Positions 1 to 9,210 of a stretch of 64,000 nucleotides of DNA are shown piece by piece. Made by a program: the position numbers and the translations under genes. Where the stretch lies: the NCBI GenBank assembly GCA_015179125.1, contig WHVA01000328.1, positions 62,001-126,000 on the forward strand. The letters run 5' to 3'. The DNA comes from Gautieria morchelliformis (taxonomy: Eukaryota > Basidiomycota > Agaricomycetes > Gomphales > Gomphaceae). The notes under the pieces were generated by a model, which had not been told where the DNA came from, did not search any database, and worked only from the letters and a program-made list of their open reading frames with translations. The stretch's first letter is position 1; the number at the start of each line of letters is the position of its first letter.

Positions 1-1574
1 GGAAAAGACGTGGAGCACGAAGAGCTATGCGAGCTGGGCGGAAGTGATGGTGTCATAGGTTGGAATAAAGATGGACTGCTTTGTGAGGCGGTCAACGATC
101 ACTAGAATGGTATCATAACCGGATGACTTAGGAAGTTTCTCGATGAAATCCATGGATATTGAATTCCAGGGCTGTTCCGGGATCGAAAGTTGCTTCAGGA
201 GGCCGTAGGGTTTGTGACGTTGGGGCTTGGCTCGCATACAGGTGGTGCACGACTTGCAGTAGTCTTGGACCATCATGCGGAGGAGAGGCCAGGTGTAGGT
301 ACGTCGGATTATGTCGAGGGTCTTGTTTTGGCCTTGGTGTCCTGAGAGCGGATGATCGTGGCTTTGCTGGAGTACGCGAAGTCGTAGATCATTGATGTCC
401 GGAACGTAAATCCAGGACTTGTATCGGAGAAATCCGTCGGAATTGAGGGACCATCCAGGACTGGTTGGGTTATCGAGGTGGTTTGTGGAGATGGGGTCGG
501 AACGAAGTGCGGAACGGATGTCGGAGTGGAGAGACTCGGTGTCCATAATGATTGAGGCGCCGAGTAGTGGAAACTGCAATGCTGTGGCACGCAGGGACAA
601 TGCCAGCTGCTCAGTCGAGAATACTGGGCGGAAATTGTGCGGATTAACGCTGGCATAGTCGCTACTTCCCTCTTTTGGGTAGATGTCCCAACGTCTAGTG
701 AGCGCATCGGGTTTTGCTCTGAGCTTTCCGGGGCGGAAATGGATCACCATGTTGAACTGTGAGAGATATTCAGACCAGCGGACTTGACGGCGAGTCAAAA
801 TCTTAGTAGTTGCAAAATACTCAAGGTTCTTATGATCCGTTACAACGTCGATTGGATAAGTTGGACCTTCGAGGTAGTGTCGCCAAATTTTGAAGGCTTT
901 GAAAATCGCAAGGAGTTCCTTATCGTGGACGTCGTAGTTGAGTTCCAGGGCGGAAAAGGTGCGGGAATGAAATCTATTCTGCCTCTGTGGTAGATAGAGT
1001 CACCATGGTCTGCAATTTTGTCCTCCAACATGAATTTCTCCGTCGTCGGGGGAAATGATGGAAAGAATGGCGGCTAGCGTGTAGTCGGAAGCGTCGGTTT
1101 CGAGTACAAGTTGGGCATCAGGAATCCAGAAACCGAGTATAGGAGCCGTAGTGAAGGCCGCTTTGAGAGCTTCAAATGCGGAATGGCATTCCAGAGTAAA
1201 ATTCCATGGGGCACCCTTCCTGGTGAGACGCGTGAGCGGAACAGTAATGTCGGAAAAGTTATAAATGAAACGTCAGTAAAAGTTGGCAAAGCCAAGGAAA
1301 GACTGCACATCCTTAACACGTCGGGGTTCCGGCCATTCTTGAATTGCCTTGACCTTGTCCTCTGCCATGGTAAGACACGTAGGAGAGAGGATGTAGCCGA
1401 GGTATTCGACCGTGTCGCGGTGCCATTCACATTTCTCTGCTTTTGCGTAGATATGATGTTTGCGGAGACGGTGGAGTACTTCATGGACATGTTCCCAATG
1501 TTCTTCCAGTGAGTCGGAATAGATGAGGATGTCGTCAATGTAGACTAGGACGCATACGTCGAGAAGGTTGGAAA
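1..1574 (-). pseudogene. Gy1 gypsy pol: RT C-terminal half, RNase H, integrase (left-truncated)
   Basis: Read on the minus strand this is the second half of a chromovirus-type pol polyprotein. The RT catalytic motif YIDD is encoded at about 1531-1542. The RNase H tail and tether (TRRQVRWSEYLSQFN at about 798-750) follow, then an H2C2 integrase zinc finger (HDHPLSGHQ...CKSCTTCMRAK) and the start of the integrase core (WNSISMDFIEKLPKSSGYD). The frame is broken by a TGA in FY-stop-RF at 1273-1275, by about 50 bp of foreign sequence near 965-1035 inside RNase H, and by a stop near 24. It runs off the left edge, so the rest of integrase, the chromodomain and the 3' LTR are not visible. The reading resumes upstream only after an inverted block (1575-2387). 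Plus-strand ORFs here are shadows. Identification is firm; activity is excluded. Confidence 0.9.
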
Positions 1575-2387
1575 TATAATCCGTCGATTAACTGGGCATT
1601 GGGTCAGATACAGTTCCGTACCCCGGATCAACTTCCGTCTATTCCGACGTCGTCCACAAAGATGGCTCAGGCCTCTTCTGCAACTCCGCTTGTGGATTCA
1701 GTTCTGCACTCGGGTCCTGCTTTAGCACCTCCGTCCCTTGAAGCTCCTCGAATTGTGCTCGTTTCCGCCACCGCTTTCCACGTATTGCAACGGCAAGAAG
1801 ACATGACCGTTTTTCAGCTTCACTTCTCCGATTCGGCTTCAGTCAAGGCTTGTTCCGCCTCGACTTCCGCTCCGGTCGACATGAGCTCAGTTCCGGAAGA
1901 GTATCATGACTTCCCGGATGTGTTCAATAAGGCCAAAGCTGATAAACCTGCTGAACATCGATCTTACGATCTGAAGATAGATTTGGAAGAAGGAGCATCT
2001 CCGCCCCTTGGACCGGTCTACTCCCTTTCGCAAAGTGAACTCCAGACTCTCCGAGAGTTCGTCGATCAACATCTCAACATGGGCTTTATCCACCCTTCGC
2101 TGTCTCCACACGGCGCTCCGGTCCTTTTCATCAAGAAGAAGGATGGATCTCTCCGCCTCTGCGTCGATTTCCGCGGACTCAACGCTCTCACTAAGAAGGA
2201 CAAATATCCGCTTCCGCGCATTTCCGATCTACTCGACACTCCCTGCAGGGCGAAGATCTACACCAAAATCGACCTCCGGCATGCTTATCACCTTGTCCGC
2301 ATCCGCGAAGGTGATGAGTGGAAAACCACCTTCCGCACCCGCTATGGTGCTTTTGAGTGGGTTGTCATGCCTTTTGGTCTAACCAAT
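1575..2387 (+). pseudogene. Gy1 pol segment in inverted orientation: protease C-terminus, linker, RT N-terminal half
   Basis: This block reads on the plus strand although the rest of Gy1 reads on the minus strand. It begins with [11 protein letters not shown], the residues that follow LGHNWLTR in this family's protease. It then has the proline/serine linker ([17 protein letters not shown]) and the RT fingers ([48 protein letters not shown]). It stops at GLTN. The minus-strand protease ends at LTR exactly at the right breakpoint (2387), and the minus-strand RT resumes at [14 protein letters not shown] left of 1575. About 11 RT codons expected between GLTN and SNLLD are missing, so this is an inversion with a small deletion. 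An independent fragment is possible but less likely, because both ends abut their natural continuation. Confidence 0.85.
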
Positions 2388-2788
2388 CGGGTGAGCCAAT
2401 TGTGTCCTAGTACAACGGAACAGCTAGCATCTAGTGGAGTAACATAAAACATAACTTCATGGTTGTCCCCAGTAGCGAAATGGATAGACAGGTCCACGGT
2501 CTGGGAAATTGCCGTGTTAGATGACCCATTGAAAAGGCGGAGCGGAATTGTCAGAATGTTGCGGGTCGGAAGTTTATGTTTCAAAACAAAGTCGGAATCG
2601 AGGGAGCAATGAGTTGAACCAGAGTCGATCAATGCTGTAAATGGGGGTGCGGAAATTGTGTCTGAAGTCAGTGGAATGGAGAGGGAGTCGGAGGACGAAA
2701 GAGCGGATGCGTTGAGTTTAACCTCGTTTGTCGCACGAATGGGGTCAACACAGCCCTCAGCTCGTGCGGAGGCCGGAGGACTGCTCAC
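2388..2788 (-). pseudogene. Gy1 aspartic protease domain
   Basis: Minus-strand retropepsin-like domain. It has active-site ALIDSGSTHCSLDSDFV, the folding strand IPLRLFNGSSNTAIS and the terminal flap [16 protein letters not shown]. It starts at the end of gag (TAG at 2788-2790) in another frame, as usual for gypsy gag/pol. It ends abruptly at the right breakpoint of the inverted block, after which the frame runs into antisense RT. The domain itself is open and keeps the catalytic aspartate. Confidence 0.85.
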
Positions 2789-3290
2789 TATTTTTTTCCA
2801 TCTGTAGTGGGAGCCGCTTTGGATTTCTCTTCCATCTTCACTGCGCGGCCCTTGGCCTTAGCAGCAGAAGCGGAAGCTCGGGTGCAGTCGCGGGCGATGT
2901 GACCGCCTTTGCCGCAGAAAAGGCAAAGGTTGTTGTCCATGCGACGCTGGCGTTCTGCAGGGGTCCAAGTTTGTCGGAAAGGTCCGGAGTACTTTTCCAG
3001 GCGGTGGTGTTGGAACCAGAGGCCTGGTTGTTGCGAGGGATGGAGTTGTTGTTCCGGTTGCCGGAGTTGGAGCCGGAACTGTTGTTGTTGTTGTTTCCAG
3101 AGTTGTTGTTTCCGGAATTAGTCTTCTTCTTGTCTTTGTCAGACTTCTTGTCGGAAGACTTGTTGTTCTTGCTCTGGGCGGAAGTTTTGCGAGTGATCTC
3201 GGAATGTCTTTCCCAGTAGCGCGAATTGATGGATTGGGAAAGGTTGCGGAGGTTGGTAAGGGTGGCGGGCTTTCCGATGTGGGCAACAAG
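2788..3290 (-). pseudogene. Gy1 Gag C-terminal part with zinc knuckle
   Basis: Minus-strand Gag remnant. The conserved capsid tail (LRNLSQSINSRYWERHSE) is followed by a low-complexity Asn/Ser/Lys linker and, after a frameshift near 2990, a CCHC knuckle CLFCGKGGHIARDC. It ends with a lysine-rich tail and stop at 2788-2790. The N-terminal and central capsid regions are absent: upstream of about 3290 the sequence is LTR U3, so a deletion fused U3 to the middle of gag. The homologous intact region is in Gy3 gag (52945-54174). Confidence 0.75.
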
Positions 3291-3292
3291 GT

Positions 3293-3400
3293 AGAGGGTT
3301 GCGGAAGTTGCGGATGTCGGAATAGAGTCGGATGTGGTATGGAGGTGGTGCGGAGGATATGTGGAGGTGGTGGAGATGGTTGATCGGAACAGTCGTAACA
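3293..3400 (-). repeat. LTR-A fragment (U3 start), minus orientation
   Basis: About 105 bp ending in CGTAACA at 3394-3400. It closely matches the U3 end of the minus-oriented LTR at 61580-62217 (compare about 62090-62217). It is the 5' tip of an LTR-A whose remainder is lost. It faces the plus-oriented LTR-A at 3410 head to head across 9 bp. Confidence 0.7.
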
Positions 3401-3409
3401 GTAGTGGGC

Positions 3410-4061
3410 TGTTACAACCGTGCATTTCCGATTTCTGACCCTCAGTTCTGCACACTTTCCGACCCCCTGATAGTTCTGATATTCCACCCCTTGTTCTACT
3501 CCCTTGTTCTTTTGACTCTATCACTCGGACCCACCGGACCCGCTTAATCGTTCATCAAGACCATATGTCCGGTCATCCTTGTAGTTCATTGTCAGATATG
3601 TTTTCCAACCCCTTGTTCTTTTGACATTGTTTTACCTTACCCTGAACCCCCCTTGTAGTCCCCTTGTTCCCAATTAGTTAGTTCCCACATATGTCCACCC
3701 GACTTCCGCTTCCCCCGGAATTTGCTTAGTACTACCTCATTACATGTTGTCTCAGCTCTTTGTATAAAAGCCTCTCATGTATGTCTGTTATTCTGCAATT
3801 AGATAATCACCTTCGATACTTGATTTCCTTCACTCAATCTCCTGTTCTTAGCACAGCGAGTCTAGCAAGACCTCCGTCTCTCCGCCTTCCGTCTTCCAAC
3901 TCAGTTCCGACTCAAGTTCGAACTTACCTTCAGTTCAGTACTTTCCAACTTCCGACCTGCATTTCCGAAATACCTAGGACGTAGTTTATTGGGGGCGCAA
4001 CACATAAGTTGAAGCCATTGTCCTTTCCAGTTCCAACTTGTGGAGATCTTGATACGTAACA
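3410..4061 (+). repeat. LTR-A, complete, plus orientation
   Basis: 652 bp beginning TGTTACAACCG and ending GATACGTAACA. The terminal inverted repeat TGTTACG/CGTAACA matches the LTRs at 5683, 31937 and 61580. A TATA box (TTGTATAAAAG) lies near 3770 on the plus strand, which fixes the orientation. The flanks TGGGC and TGGGT differ at one base and could be a decayed 5-bp target duplication of a solo LTR. It is oriented opposite to Gy1, so it is not Gy1's own 5' LTR. Confidence 0.85.
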
Positions 4062-4146
4062 TGGGTGCAACCTACGAAGTTGAAGCCAAGCCAAACCTCG
4101 GCTAACCTCGGCTCGGCCCTCAGGTTGAGTCTTAAGTATGACTTAC

Positions 4147-4614
4147 TGTCAGGGAACACCAATAGCACTATGCATGATCGCACTGTGCATGATCTGCACT
4201 GTGCATGATCACACTGTGCATGATCTGCACTGTGCATGATCACACTGTGCATGATCGCAGCGTGTTGTTGGTGGCCCCTGAGATTCTCCTAGCTTTTAGC
4301 ATCCTTCTGTCTTGTGTTCCGTTTATTTCCCTTCCTGTTCCGGCCCCTTCCGACATCATTCCTTCCTTATCTATCCAGCCCTGTTATCGCTGGTGTGATT
4401 GCTTATGTAACTCGGGCATTCGGTGATCGGGCTAGCATGCCCGAGTTTGCTTATAGTCATAGTTAGGTGGTGAAGGGGTTCCTTAGAATTTTCTCTTTGG
4501 ATTCCCCTTCGCCAGGTATGTTTATGTCCTGTATGTAGTTCTCTATCTTACTTTGGATCCCCCTTCACCAGTTCGCCACTTGAGTGTAGAGCGTCTGCCT
4601 AGGTTGCCCTTATA
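4147..4614 (+). repeat. solo LTR-D with perfect target duplication CTTAC
   Basis: 468 bp from TGTCAGGGAACACC to GGTTGCCCTTATA. Both flanks are CTTAC (4142-4146 and 4615-4619), a perfect 5-bp target-site duplication. A diverged copy lies at 50724-51226. The ends resemble LTR-B of Gy2 (TGTCAGGGGACACC...GCCCTTACA), so the families are related. The 3' terminus is TA instead of CA, itself a C-to-T-type change read on the other strand. Confidence 0.9.
4165..4262. repeat. short tandem repeat inside LTR-D (about 16-bp unit)
   Basis: About six near-identical units built on GTGCATGATCNCACT. CATGATC recurs every 15-17 bp. The equivalent stretch of the other LTR-D (about 50735-50830) holds only diverged, irregular versions, so the array expanded in this copy. 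Confidence 0.85.
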
Positions 4615-4696
4615 CTTACGTTCTTAACTAAGGGACCCACTGGCATTAGATAAGCACTATGTACATAGGTTATTTACAGTGACCATCCAACAGAAC

Positions 4697-4999
4697 ATGG
4701 TCCTCCTGCTGCAAAACCAGCTGAGTGTGATGTCAACTGTTCTGGAACAGTTACTGCAGGGAATGGGGTGGTGGAATGACCTGGTGAGAGCCTGAATGGG
4801 AGCGGAACTGAAAAAAGCGGGTCTCGTGGCAGAGGCGGACCCAAGTGCATCAGCGGAACAAGTTGTGAAAGTGGAAGAGAGGGTTGAGGTTGAACTTGAC
4901 AAGGTTAAGCAAGAGGAGGCCAAGAAAGGGCAGAAGTGGAAGAGAAGGTCAGAGATGACAAGGGTGGCACAATGGGGGAACCTTGAGGGAGGAGAGTAA
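4697..4999 (+). pseudogene. Lys/Glu-rich coiled-coil ORF remnant beside a chromovirus 3' end
   Basis: One plus-strand frame runs from ATG 4697 to the stop at 4999 with a single TGA at 4793-4795. The N-terminal part is leucine/glutamine-rich (LLLQNQLSVMSTVLEQLL). The C-terminal part is charged (KVEERVEVELDKVKQEEAKK). It lies just beyond, and antisense to, the minus-strand integrase/chromodomain at 5140-5640. That is the position held in Gy3 by the antisense accessory gene (58010-59132). Direct similarity to that protein is only compositional, so homology is an inference from position. No known domain is recognised. Confidence 0.4.
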
Positions 5000-5139
5000 A
5001 ACATCGGGGTGAATTGTAGCATAGTTCTCTTGGGGTGTCAGAAATATAGATTAGTGGAATAATAATCAGATTTAACTTGCAACTTAAGTAGTGTAAGAAT
5101 GAATAAGAGTGTCAGAATTGAGGGTCAGAAAAGACTATT

Positions 5140-5640
5140 GTGTGGAAATGGGACCAGGCTTGGCAGGATATGCCTTGTGGAAATCAGACAAGTTCAGAGG
5201 TGTGATCAAGTTCCATGGTGGAAATCCATGAGGTCCCTTCATTGGTGTTTTCATAGCCTGCCCACTTGACTAGATACTGGAGTTGGCAGCAGTATTGCTT
5301 GTTGAGTGTGGAGTGGAGAATTTCTGAAATCTCATATTCTGGTTCTCCATCTATGATGACTGGTGGAGGCAGAGGCTGTTCATGATTGGAATAGTGTTCA
5401 GAACTGATGGTTCAAGCATAGACTTGGAATACCAGATGTACTGTGCGCATATTGTCAGGAAGTCTGAGGGTAAAAGAATGGCTGCCGGCCTTAGTGATGA
5501 TCTTGTAAGGACCAAGGTATTTCTCAGAGAGCTTCTTCGAAGGGTGAGCGGTGCGGAAGTTTTCAGCTTTGACAAAGACTTTGTTGCCTACTCCCACCTA
5601 TCTTTCGAACTCTGCCACATTGTTCGCAAGTCATGTGACC
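5140..5640 (-). pseudogene. chromovirus integrase C-terminus and chromodomain remnant
   Basis: On the minus strand: the integrase GPY/F-type segment (VGNKVFVKAENFRT, LSEKYLGPYKII, SFTLRLPDNMR) and then a chromodomain (PEYEISEILHS, CQLQYLVKWAGYENTN, SWISTMELDHTSELV). A frameshift near 5410 and stops near 5600 and 5190 disable it. On the plus strand it is followed at once by a polypurine tract and an LTR-A in plus orientation. The coding strand is therefore reversed relative to the LTR it abuts. Confidence 0.8.
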
Positions 5641-5668
5641 TGACTTGTGGTCTCATGGGGCTTGACCT

Positions 5669-5682
5669 TAAAGGGGAGATAT
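5669..5682 (+). promoter_or_regulatory. polypurine tract next to LTR-A
   Basis: A purine run (AAAGGGGAGATAT) ends at the first base of the LTR at 5683. It resembles the tract before the Gy3 3' LTR (AAGGAGGGGATAC, ending 59305). A plus-strand primer tract directly before an LTR marks this as the 3' LTR of a plus-oriented element. Confidence 0.65.
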
Positions 5683-6365
5683 TGTTACGACCATGCTATT
5701 CTGACTTCCAACACTCAGTCCCACCTCATTTCCAACATTCCGATACTTCCGATTGTCCTGCCCCCTGTTATGTCCATTCCCCATTCAACTCTATTGCTCG
5801 GACCCTTTAGACTTGACTTGCAGCACAGCAAGACCATATGTCCGACCCCTCTGGAGTCCTATTGTTCCGTTGTGTCAAATATGCTTTCTATCCCCTTGTT
5901 CTTTTGCCCATTGTTCTTGACTCTACCCTGCACCCCCCTTGTAATCCTTTGTTCCTGATTAGTTACTTGCCCCATATATCTTATCTGACTTCCACTTTTC
6001 TCAGAACATGCTCAGTAGTACAACATTACATGTTACCTTAGCTCTTTGTATAAAACCCCTCATTATGCTCTCAATTCTGAAATCAGATAATCACCTTCGA
6101 TATGTGATTCCCTTCGCTCTATCTCCTGTTCTTAGCATAGTGAGTATTGCAAGATCTCTGTCCCTCTGCTTTCTGACCTCTGCCTCTTGGCCTTTCCACC
6201 TTCCACCTTCTGACTTAGTTTCTGACCTTTGGCTCACTTCAACACTTTTTGACTTCCAACTTCTGATCCGAAATACTTAGGATGATAGTTCATTGGGGGC
6301 ACAACATATAAGTTGAAGCCACTGTCCTTTCCAGTTCTGACTTCCAGGATTCACAATATGTAACA
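5683..6365 (+). repeat. LTR-A, 3' LTR of a mostly lost element
   Basis: 683 bp from TGTTACGACC to ATATGTAACA, with a TATA motif (TTGTATAAAACC) near 6050. The flanks GATAT and GTTGT do not match, as expected for a 3' LTR with the partner lost. Many TTCCG words seen in other copies appear here as TTCTG or TTCCA, so this copy is old. Confidence 0.85.
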
Positions 6366-6558
6366 GTTGTCTTCGACAAGGGAACTTGTAGTATGCAACT
6401 GCGGAAAGGTTAAACTGGGAAGTTGCAAAAGGGATGATTAGGAGTGCATGATGACAACAGATGAACAATGCAAGGTCCAAATACAGACTAAGATAAGCTT
6501 GCTGCCGTAAGCAGCCTCCAAACCTGACAAATTTGCTGACCATATCACATAGAAATAC

Positions 6559-6781
6559 TGTTAGTAATCAGGACGATGATACGGCCGAGGCAGAGCCGGC
6601 ACGCACTTAGCCGGAAGTTCGAGAACACTCTCAACTCCAGGTTGCTGGTGCACCGGCACCGCATCGGCACAGCAGCTCGAAGATATAAATAATACAATGG
6701 ACATCGTATTTTGTATATAAAGGCAGAAGATCTCAAGTAGATTGTAGAATAACAGTTTATCATAACTCCTTCGTTCCTACA
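6559..6781 (+). repeat. Cop1 5' LTR
   Basis: 223 bp from TGTTAGTAATCAGG to TTCGTTCCTACA, with a TATA-like TGTATATAAAGG near 6715. It is nearly identical to 11356-11578. Confidence 0.95.
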
Positions 6782-6794
6782 GGTTATGGGCCCC
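6782..6794 (+). promoter_or_regulatory. Cop1 primer-binding site (initiator tRNA anticodon-arm type)
   Basis: GGTTATGGGCCCC directly abuts the LTR. It is complementary to the GGGCCCAUAACC anticodon stem-loop typical of eukaryotic initiator tRNA-Met, not to a tRNA 3' end. Drosophila copia is known to prime from a cleaved initiator half-tRNA with this kind of site. The same 13 bases follow the LTR of the second copia fragment (34310-34322, minus strand). Confidence 0.75.
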
Positions 6795-6871
6795 AGCCAT
6801 AACTAAACTACTACAGACCTAGCTTATCCTAATCACGCTCTATACTCCACCAAACTCAATACTGATCAACG

Positions 6872-7767
6872 ATGTCGAATAGCAATAACACGTACAAGAT
6901 CGATCCCTTGAACAGGGATAATTACGCGGCATGGCGCCGGTGGCTCAAGTGGATACTCGACGATTTGGATCTGTGGGACGTGCTATCGGCAGGGAGACGG
7001 AACCGAGACCGGCAGATGCCAGCAACGTCACTGCGACCGAGCAGCAGGAAATTGACGATTGGAGAAGGAAGGACAAAAAGGCTAGAAAAGAAATTTGCCT
7101 CAGAGTTGCCGATGAACAACTAGTTTACATCAATCAGACGATGTCTGTATTTGCTGTATGGACTAGTTTACAAGCGATATTTGAATCTAAGGGAGCCGTG
7201 GGGATCGTAAATCTCCGAAGAGATTTCTTCCAGACGCTTGCTGAGGACGGTGCAAACATGGAGGAGCACATACGCAAGCTCCGTGGCATTCAACAGGAAC
7301 TGAATGCGCGGGGACATTACATCAGTGACACCGAGTTCTCAAACACGTTGCTGATGTCACTACCAGATTCTTGGTCGGTGTTTATTATGGCAGTAAACAC
7401 CAGTGGAGCTGGAATGACGGCTGATATATTAATAGCTCGAGTCCTCGATGAGGATCGAGCATGGAAAGCCGGATCAGCACGACAGACGGCGCTTAAGGTG
7501 CAACAATGTCACAGGCCCAGGAAAGATGACTCAGGAGCAACAAAGGGCAAGTGCCGAAATTGCGGCAAAAAGGGTCATTATGTGAAGGACTGCTGGGCAA
7601 AAGGTGGTGGCAAGGAAGGTCAAGCACCGAAGTGGTTCAAATCAGGGAACAAAGAAATGGTTAAACAAGCGGAAGAAAAGGTCTTTGTGTTTGTATCTAA
7701 GGAGGTAGCATACAGTGCCATATCTGCATCTGACTGGCTAGCCGATCAGCGGCAACAACACACATAG
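6872..7767 (+). pseudogene. Cop1 gag
   Basis: It starts at ATG 6872 with the copia Gag N-terminus (NTYKIDPLNRDNYAAWRRWL, LDLWDVL) and shifts frame near 6990. It continues through the UBN2-type core (VFAVWTSLQAIFESKG, NLRRDFFQTLAEDG, ELNARGHYISDTEF, LLMSLPDSW) to a CCHC knuckle CRNCGKKGHYVKDC near 7554-7595. A second frameshift near 7742 separates it from the protease. Upstream, 6795-6871 is leader. Length is normal for copia Gag if the shifts are ignored. Confidence 0.93.
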
Positions 7768-9210
7768 CTCGAAGCCGAAACCATTTTGCTAGCTATGCCG
7801 AGGAGCCATCGGAAATTGAAGGAATTTCACCTGGAGCAGTACTACATACACAAGGCCGAGGCACTATATACATGGAATTCAAGGTCGGTGCCAAGATGAA
7901 CACGATCGAACTACGTGACGTTAAGCATGCACCAGATGCGCCAAACAACCTTATCAGTGTAGGGCATCTAACTGATAAGGGCAACACGGCCACATTTACA
8001 GGCACCAGCGTCGAATTCAAATCACGCGCCGGAGTTATTTTTGCACAGGGACAGAAGCGTGGGAGGCTATTCTGTATGAAGGCATGGGTCACCCGATCAG
8101 TTGAGGCATGGGATTTTGCCGCAGCGGCAAAGGGACGGTCATGGGACAAATGGCACAGGATACTCGGGCACATCAACATAAACTCTATAAAAATGTTGAA
8201 ATCTAATGACCTAGTTACTGGACTCAAGATCGACAAGTCAAAAGAGCCGAGTCAATGCAAGGCTTGCATACAAGGCAAACGGCATGTGGAGCCGTTCCCC
8301 AAAAGAACTGAGGATACTGTTGATCAGGTCAGTGACCTAACAGTATCCGATGTATGGGGCCTGCCCAGACCGAGGGACCGTCACATGAAAAATACTTTTA
8401 TTCTTTCATGGACATCAAATCAAGGTACACTGTAATCTATTTCGGGAGCGCCAAAGATGAAGCGCTCAAACACTTCGAGACGTACAAAGCATTCCTCGAG
8501 ACCCAAACAGGTCAGAAACTGAAGAGGTTTCGGTCAGACAACGGCGGGGAATATGTCAATAAAAACTTCAAAGAATTTTGTGCAAGACATGGCATTATCA
8601 TGGAGACCACAGCTCCATACTCCCCAGCCCAGAATGGAATTGCAGAACGACTCAACCGGACCTTACTTGAGCACACACGGGCGATGATATTTGCCAAGAA
8701 CCTGCCAAAAATACTCTGGCCCGAGGCCGTGGCTTATGCGTGTTATATCAAAAATCGATCGCCCACGCAAGCGCTTGGAGATGATGCAACGCCGTTCCAG
8801 GCACTATTCGGCAAGAAGCCGAACATAGCAGGTCTAGAGGAATTTGGGGCAAACTGCTGGGTCATGGTACCAGATCAACGCCGAGCTAAACTTGATCCAA
8901 AGGCAGAAGAACACATATTCGTCGGAGTAGCTGTACATGCAAAAGCCTGGATGTATTACAATAAAGCCTCAAAGCACGTTCAAATTTCTAGAAACATTAC
9001 ATCCGACGAAAACGACAATAGACTCTATCCTATCCCAGATAACGACGATGACGACACAGCACCGCTCGATGACGACATGGCACTGCTCGAGGGGGAGCAC
9101 TCACCACGCGAGCATGTGCCGGACCCAATCCCATCTACCCCACAGACGTCATCACCCCAGACGACACCTGTTCCTGATCCACCTGAACAAGCGCCAGCTC
9201 CACAGATTTG
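7741..9210 (+). pseudogene. Cop1 protease and integrase
   Basis: Protease active site DSAATTHI lies near 7745 (out of frame with gag by mutation), followed by the domain ending NLISVGHLTDKGN. Integrase has the HHCC finger (WHRILGH, CKACIQGKR) and, after a frameshift near 8370, the catalytic core with RSDNGGEYVN and AQNGIAERLNRTL, giving the second Asp and the Glu of the DDE triad. The C-terminal part (GANCWVMVPDQRRAKLDPKA) leads to an Asp/Pro-rich linker and stop near 9210. Confidence 0.93.

Noticed and set aside
1111..1512. Plus-strand ORF of 133 aa
   Set aside because: It is the antisense shadow of Gy1 RT; an equivalent shadow occurs over Gy3 RT at 55249-55899.
1599..2447. A separate plus-strand retroelement at 1.6-2.4 kb
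   Set aside because: Both ends coincide with gaps in the minus-strand Gy1 reading and supply exactly the missing domains, so inversion is the simpler account.
3405..4066. Firm target duplication for the LTR-A at 3410
   Set aside because: TGGGC and TGGGT differ at one base and the left flank abuts another LTR tip, so insertion history is ambiguous.
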